Assembly (NCBI GenBank): GCA_036703315.1
Contig: DATNPH010000262.1
Span: forward strand, 1 to 7,958
DNA: 7,958 nucleotides
DNA from: DATNPH01 sp036703315
GTDB taxonomy: Bacteria; Cyanobacteriota; Cyanobacteriia; Cyanobacteriales; Coleofasciculaceae
Direction: 5' to 3'
Each line of letters begins with the position of its first letter. Position 1 is the stretch's first letter. Positions 5,088-7,958 of the stretch are shown piece by piece. Position numbers and translations under genes: made by a program. Below the pieces are notes generated by a model. The model saw nothing but the letters and a program-made list of their open reading frames with translations. It did no database searches and was not told the DNA's origin.

Positions 5088-6179
5088 TTACCGACTGAGG
5101 TGCTGATTGAAAAAGGACGCAAGTTTGTCCCACGGGATCTGGTTCACCCGGTCGTACAAATCGACATGCCCCACGTCAGGAACGATGTAGAGTTCCTTTG
5201 GCTCGGCGGCGCGTTGATAGGCATCTTCGCTGAACTCCCTCGAATGGGCATTGTTACCCGCGATGAACAGCATGGGACGAGGCGAAATCGTCTCAATGTC
5301 ATTGAACGGGTAGAAGTTCAGGAATTTGACGTTGCTGGTCAGCGTCGGATGGGTTGTCAGTTGCGGCGACGAACCTTCGGGGGTGTATTCGCCTCTGGGA
5401 GTGCGGTAGAAGTCATAGAACTCACGCTCAATTGCGGTGGAGTTTTCATTCAGTTCATGCACGGTTCCGCTTGTGTATTGGGTTTCGCCGCCTGTGAACT
5501 CCGCGTAGCGTTGCTCAGCTGCCGCTGCGATCGCTTTCTTCCTCTGTTCGAGGGTTGTAGAATGCCTCAGCCCGTTACGATTGGCTGCACCCATGTCATA
5601 CATGCTGACCGTCGCAATGGCCTTCATGCGCGGGTCAATCTTGGCGGCGCTGATGGCAAAGCTGCCGCTGCCGCAAATCCCAAGAACGCCAATGCGGTCC
5701 CTGTCAACGAATGGCCGGGTGCCCAGAAAATCGACCGCAGCGCTGAAATCTTCGGCATAAATATCCGGCGAAACAACGTTGCGAGGCTGCCCCTCACTTT
5801 CGCCCCAGAAGGATAAATCGAGGGACAAGGTGACGAATCCCTGCTCTGCCAGTTTCTGGGCATACAGATTCGCGCTTTGTTCTTTCACTGCGCCCATTGG
5901 GTGCCCGACAATGATGGCGGGATTCTTGGCGTTGTGCTCCAAGGTTTTGGGAATGAAGAGATTCCCGACAACTTGCATGTTGTATTGGTTTTTGAACGTA
6001 ACTTTTTGCATGGTTACCTTGTTGCTCTTATAGAAGTTGTCTGCCCCCTCGACCACAGGGGACTGCTGCGCGAGTTCTTGGGAAGCCTCACGCGAGATGT
6101 AGGTTTTGTCGAGTGCAAATGCCGCCGTTGTGCAGATTGCACTCATCAAGAGGGTTGATATTAGAATGCGGTGTTTCAT
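5088..6179 (-). CDS. Exported alpha/beta hydrolase, dienelactone-hydrolase-like
   Basis: 363 residues. An N-terminal signal peptide (charged MKHR, hydrophobic 5-20, likely cleavage after AFA at about 22) sends it to the periplasm. The oxyanion strand carries GHPMG at 92-96. The nucleophile elbow is GICGSG with Cys169 in the position usually taken by Ser, as in dienelactone hydrolases. H338 in PDVGHVDLYD is the likely triad histidine, and an acid near the AHSREFSEDAY segment (311-321) probably completes it. It resembles the large alpha/beta hydrolase group that includes E. coli YcjY and polyketide-transferase-like proteins. ATG 6179 follows GGAGG by five bases. It lies 40 bases upstream of the reductase start. 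Ester, lactone or thioester hydrolysis is a reasonable guess; the substrate is unknown. Confidence 0.88.
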   Translation of the reverse strand: MKHRILISTLLMSAICTTAAFALDKTYISREASQELAQQSPVVEGADNFYKSNKVTMQKVTFKNQYNMQVVGNLFIPKTLEHNAKNPAIIVGHPMGAVKEQSANLYAQKLAEQGFVTLSLDLSFWGESEGQPRNVVSPDIYAEDFSAAVDFLGTRPFVDRDRIGVLGICGSGSFAISAAKIDPRMKAIATVSMYDMGAANRNGLRHSTTLEQRKKAIAAAAEQRYAEFTGGETQYTSGTVHELNENSTAIEREFYDFYRTPRGEYTPEGSSPQLTTHPTLTSNVKFLNFYPFNDIETISPRPMLFIAGNNAHSREFSEDAYQRAAEPKELYIVPDVGHVDLYDRVNQIPWDKLASFFNQHLSR

Positions 6180-6214
6180 TCAGTCCTCCGTAGGTGTGGG
6201 TCTGTCTAGCGGGT

Positions 6215-6250
6215 TCACTTTGGTTCAATAGTCGTCGCAAGCAGCTTCAT
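6215..6250 (-). other. Eleven-codon frame with its own ribosome site
   Basis: GAGG nine bases upstream leads into ATG 6250 and MKLLATTIEPK, then TGA 6215-6217. It fills the gap between the cyclophilin-fold gene and the hydrolase. The opening MKLLATTI resembles the start of a signal peptide cut short. It may be another erased gene, a leader peptide or chance; there is no homology to decide. Confidence 0.3.
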
Positions 6251-6263
6251 TTCTGTATCCTCT

Positions 6264-6791
6264 TTATTGCGATCGCAACTCGATCGTCACTTTTACAGAA
6301 CCAGGCACATTCAATGCCTCGATGTCACCGTCAATTTTTCCGAGGATAATGAGTCCGTTTGAGTATCCAAAATCGTTGTAATACATCGCCAAATTCCCCC
6401 AGGGAGCGTAATAAGCAATATCTCCAACCGCAGGATCGCTGCCCGGAGGTGCATCCTCTGTTGATAATCGTCTTGGCAAATCACTAACTTTTTCGGTGTT
6501 CGCGTGGTCTTCCAGCGTCAGCGTTAATGGCAGCAGGGAAATAAAATCCTGAGTGGTTTTGCTATCAATCAACGTGGCTGTCACGACTTCGTTTCCGACC
6601 TTGATGTTAATCTTCATCCTGTTTGCCTGCTTGGTTGGTAGTTCAGTTGGTATCTCTGATTGAGTATTGCTGGTGATACTGTTGTCGGCACGGCAGGCTG
6701 AGGAACACAGGGACATTGCTAAAGCGAGAACCAAAACCAGCATTCGCTTCTGACCGTTTTTTCCTCTAGTGGGAAGCCACCTCGAAAGCAT
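6264..6791 (-). CDS. Cyclophilin-fold protein (cyclophilin_like2), probable lipoprotein
   Basis: 175 residues from ATG 6791. Residues 17-33 form a hydrophobic export signal ending SSAC; Cys33 is a plausible lipidation site, although its lipobox is weak, so periplasmic or membrane-anchored location is likely. The domain from about residue 59 matches the small cyclophilin-like fold family: LPLTLTLEDHANTEKVSDLP at 87-106, then GDIAYYAPWGNLAMYYNDFG at 123-142, then GLIILGKID. Family members without a leader usually begin near residue 59. Peptidyl-prolyl isomerase activity is not established for this family, so none is claimed. The start ATG shares its A with the upstream cupin's TGA, and GGAGG lies nine bases before it inside the cupin gene, implying coupled translation. 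The in-frame TTG one codon earlier is less likely. Confidence 0.87.
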   Translation of the reverse strand: MLSRWLPTRGKNGQKRMLVLVLALAMSLCSSACRADNSITSNTQSEIPTELPTKQANRMKINIKVGNEVVTATLIDSKTTQDFISLLPLTLTLEDHANTEKVSDLPRRLSTEDAPPGSDPAVGDIAYYAPWGNLAMYYNDFGYSNGLIILGKIDGDIEALNVPGSVKVTIELRSQ

Positions 6792-7291
6792 CAAAATCGT
6801 CCTCCATATTGCTCGTCGCTGACCTGTTCCATCCAGTCCACAGGGCTGCCGTTGAGCGCCTCGTGAATGGCAGTATGAGTCATGGCTGTAGTGGCTGTAG
6901 ATCCGTGCCAGTGTTTCACACCGGGTGGAATCCAGACGACATCACCAGGTCTAATTTCCTGAATTTGACCGCCCCACTGCTGAACCCAGCCAACTCCAGC
7001 CGTCACAATGAGCGTCTGCCCCAAGGGATGGGTGTGCCATGCAGTTCGGGCACCTCGATCAAAGGTGACACTTGCACCAGATGTGCGTGATGGATCGTGT
7101 ACTGGAAACAGGGGATTGATGCGGACAGAACCCGTGAAATAGTCGGCTGACCCTTCAGTGGAAGGCTGCGAACCATTCCGTGTGATTTCTACAGTCTGTG
7201 GGCGATCGCCCGATGAAACTTGAGTATGACCTGCCTGTGAAAACCCCAAAGCTAACAGGGATGTCATAAAACGTATCGTGAGCCGTTTCAT
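6791..7291 (-). CDS. Exported cupin resembling hydroxynitrile-lyase-type cupins
   Basis: 166 residues. Residues 1-24 form a signal peptide (MKRLTIRFMTSLLALGFSQA). The mature part closely follows the small Mn-binding cupins typified by the hydroxynitrile lyase of Granulicella tundricola. Shared blocks are YFTGSVRINPLF at 51-62, ARTAWHTHPLGQTLIVTAG at 81-99, GDVVWIPPGVKHWHG at 116-130, TTAMTHTAIHE and the C-terminal VDWMEQVSDEQYGG. The metal ligands in that family correspond to H86, H88, Q92 and H127; Gln replaces the usual cupin Glu. Family resemblance does not prove cyanohydrin activity, as most relatives are uncharacterised and often sit beside oxidoreductases. ATG 7291 follows GGAGG by seven bases. 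It is the first gene of the minus-strand set, facing the regulator. Confidence 0.9.
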   Translation of the reverse strand: MKRLTIRFMTSLLALGFSQAGHTQVSSGDRPQTVEITRNGSQPSTEGSADYFTGSVRINPLFPVHDPSRTSGASVTFDRGARTAWHTHPLGQTLIVTAGVGWVQQWGGQIQEIRPGDVVWIPPGVKHWHGSTATTAMTHTAIHEALNGSPVDWMEQVSDEQYGGRF

Positions 7292-7415
7292 TTTCGTTCC
7301 TCCATTGTTTGTGCTTCGTCATGCAAAACTTTCCCACAGCGACCAATGCCTGCCGTGGATTTGAGGATGCTTCTCGTGCGATCGCAAGAAGCGCTTAACC
7401 AAACAAACCTGAGTG

Positions 7416-7430
7416 TTCTCTTGAAGAGAA
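7416..7430. promoter_or_regulatory. 15-base perfect palindrome, candidate operator
   Basis: TTCTCTT and AAGAGAA flank a single central G. It lies 125 bases upstream of the cupin start and about 220 bases from the regulator start. A site of this size and symmetry would suit a dimeric regulator, but AraC-family proteins usually bind direct repeats, so a different regulator may be involved. Confidence 0.35.
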
Positions 7431-7455
7431 ATCCAGACGCTTACAAGAAGCCGGA

Positions 7456-7473
7456 ATTGCTTTTCATTGCTTT
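7456..7473. promoter_or_regulatory. Tandem ATTGCTTT repeats, candidate AraC-type binding site
   Basis: ATTGCTTT occurs at 7456-7463 and again at 7466-7473, ten bases apart, which is one helical turn. An inverted near copy (CAAGCAAT, 7 of 8 matching) lies at 7500-7507. AraC-family regulators commonly read direct repeats on one face of the helix, and the site sits in the middle of the divergent region. It is a prediction from pattern only. Confidence 0.4.
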
Positions 7474-7650
7474 AACCTCATTCTATGAATCCTGAAAGGC
7501 AAGCAATAGGATGATTGTCTAAGATGGTTGTACAATCCTGCAAACTTGCACCAATTTCGATCAAGCCACGCTAGATTCTTATACAGGCTTAGCTGCCAAA
7601 CCCTTTCTGGACCTTGATGTGTCCATAAATCTATTTGAAGGGCATAAGAA

Positions 7651-7958
7651 ATGAACGCTGCAAGAACGAGTGAAAAGTCCGGTAGAGCCTTGATGAATGA
7701 CCTTCAGACCAAGCGCGAAGCAGATCGAGCGCAAGCCAACCGAGAGGAACTAACCCAGCGAATTGCCCAAGCGATTCGTACTGATGGAACGATCGAGTCG
7801 CTGAAAGGATTGCACTTCTATCGCACCTCCTCTCCTTCGGAATGCATCCATAGTGTCTCTATTCCTTCCTTTTGTGTGATTGCTCAGGGCAACAAAGAAG
7901 TCCTACTGGGCAGCGAACGCTATCAGTACGATCCGATGCACTATCTACTGGGGACGGT
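7651..7958 (+). CDS. AraC-family transcriptional regulator, N-terminal part
   Basis: The frame is open from ATG 7651 through the right edge (102 complete codons seen). After a charged leader helix of about 50 residues comes the AraC-type N-terminal effector domain: LHFYRTSSPSE at 54-64, then FCVIAQGNKEVLLGSERYQY at 74-93 and DPMHYLLGT. This matches the family whose members carry two C-terminal helix-turn-helix motifs; that part lies outside the window. An ATG at codon 15 (7693) is an alternative start nearer to that of many homologues but has no better ribosome site; GAAGGG precedes 7651 at about 10 bases. It probably controls the divergent operon and perhaps itself. Confidence 0.9.
   Translation, partial: MNAARTSEKSGRALMNDLQTKREADRAQANREELTQRIAQAIRTDGTIESLKGLHFYRTSSPSECIHSVSIPSFCVIAQGNKEVLLGSERYQYDPMHYLLGT

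Larger units (their letters stand above)
7292..7650. promoter_or_regulatory. Divergent intergenic control region
   Basis: 359 bases separate the start of the cupin operon from the start of the AraC-type regulator, an arrangement typical of an AraC-family activator beside its target. No protein frame here looks real. The region holds an interrupted inverted repeat, GCTTCT 7369-7374 with AGAAGC 7387-7392, built round a HIP1 octamer. It also holds a 15-base palindrome, a pair of direct repeats and an inverted partial copy at 7500-7507. I could not fix a convincing -35/-10 pair on either strand. Confidence 0.7.

Noticed and set aside
5048..5122. N-terminal extension of the aldo/keto reductase frame
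   Set aside because: It overlaps the end of the hydrolase gene and lacks a start signal; AGGAG supports the ATG at 5047.
6792..6794. TTG one codon upstream as start of the cyclophilin-fold gene
   Set aside because: The following ATG overlaps the cupin stop and sits at the better distance from GGAGG.
7547..7585. TTGCAC with TAGATT or TATACA as a promoter for the AraC gene
   Set aside because: Spacings (about 19 bp) or matches are poor, so no promoter was called.

Overview
The window looks like a piece of a cyanobacterial chromosome. The octamer GCGATCGC (the HIP1 palindrome, very over-represented in cyanobacterial genomes) occurs eight times in under 8 kb, near 2381, 3863, 4440, 4771, 5526, 6269, 7202 and 7378. 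The two transposase remnants also resemble cyanobacterial types. I cannot name the genus.

Layout from right to left. A divergent control region (7292-7650) separates an AraC-type regulator, which runs off the right edge on the plus strand, from a long set of minus-strand genes. In transcription order these are: an exported cupin resembling the bacterial hydroxynitrile-lyase-type cupins; a coupled cyclophilin-fold probable lipoprotein; an exported dienelactone-hydrolase-like alpha/beta hydrolase with a cysteine nucleophile; an aldo/keto reductase (AKR) broken by one in-frame stop; and two classical short-chain dehydrogenases (SDRs). Spacing is tight, most starts have a clear Shine-Dalgarno (SD) sequence, and there is one 1-base stop/start overlap between intact genes. 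This looks like one operon for handling reactive carbonyl, ester or aromatic compounds under the AraC protein; the function is inferred from family membership only.

The most striking feature is erosion. Several gaps between surviving genes hold the stub of another gene. Three are recognisable: an SDR N-terminus (4088-4153), the C-terminal end of a YahK-type zinc alcohol dehydrogenase (2318-2395) and an AKR N-terminus (2186-2287). Two more short frames (3213-3278 and 6215-6250) look like stubs but cannot be assigned. The window seems to record an oxidoreductase operon that has lost genes one at a time by internal deletion while the flanking genes stayed readable.

Left of 2186 the region is a scar. 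A terminator-like hairpin is followed by the N-terminus of a DDE-type transposase joined to the C-terminus of an IS21 IstB protein, and then by a coding-like fragment I cannot identify. After this come an intact mdaB-type quinone reductase and a small cupin gene. The cupin frame stops right after its second metal-binding motif, where it meets a strong nested hairpin and an open frame entering from the left edge. This is probably the right end of an IS200/IS605-type (TnpB) element that clipped the cupin gene.

No tRNA, rRNA or CRISPR array was seen. Nothing here is clearly a new molecular system. The points most worth checking are the serial gene stubs, the nonsense-interrupted reductase, the cupin/IS junction and the repeats in the divergent promoter region.
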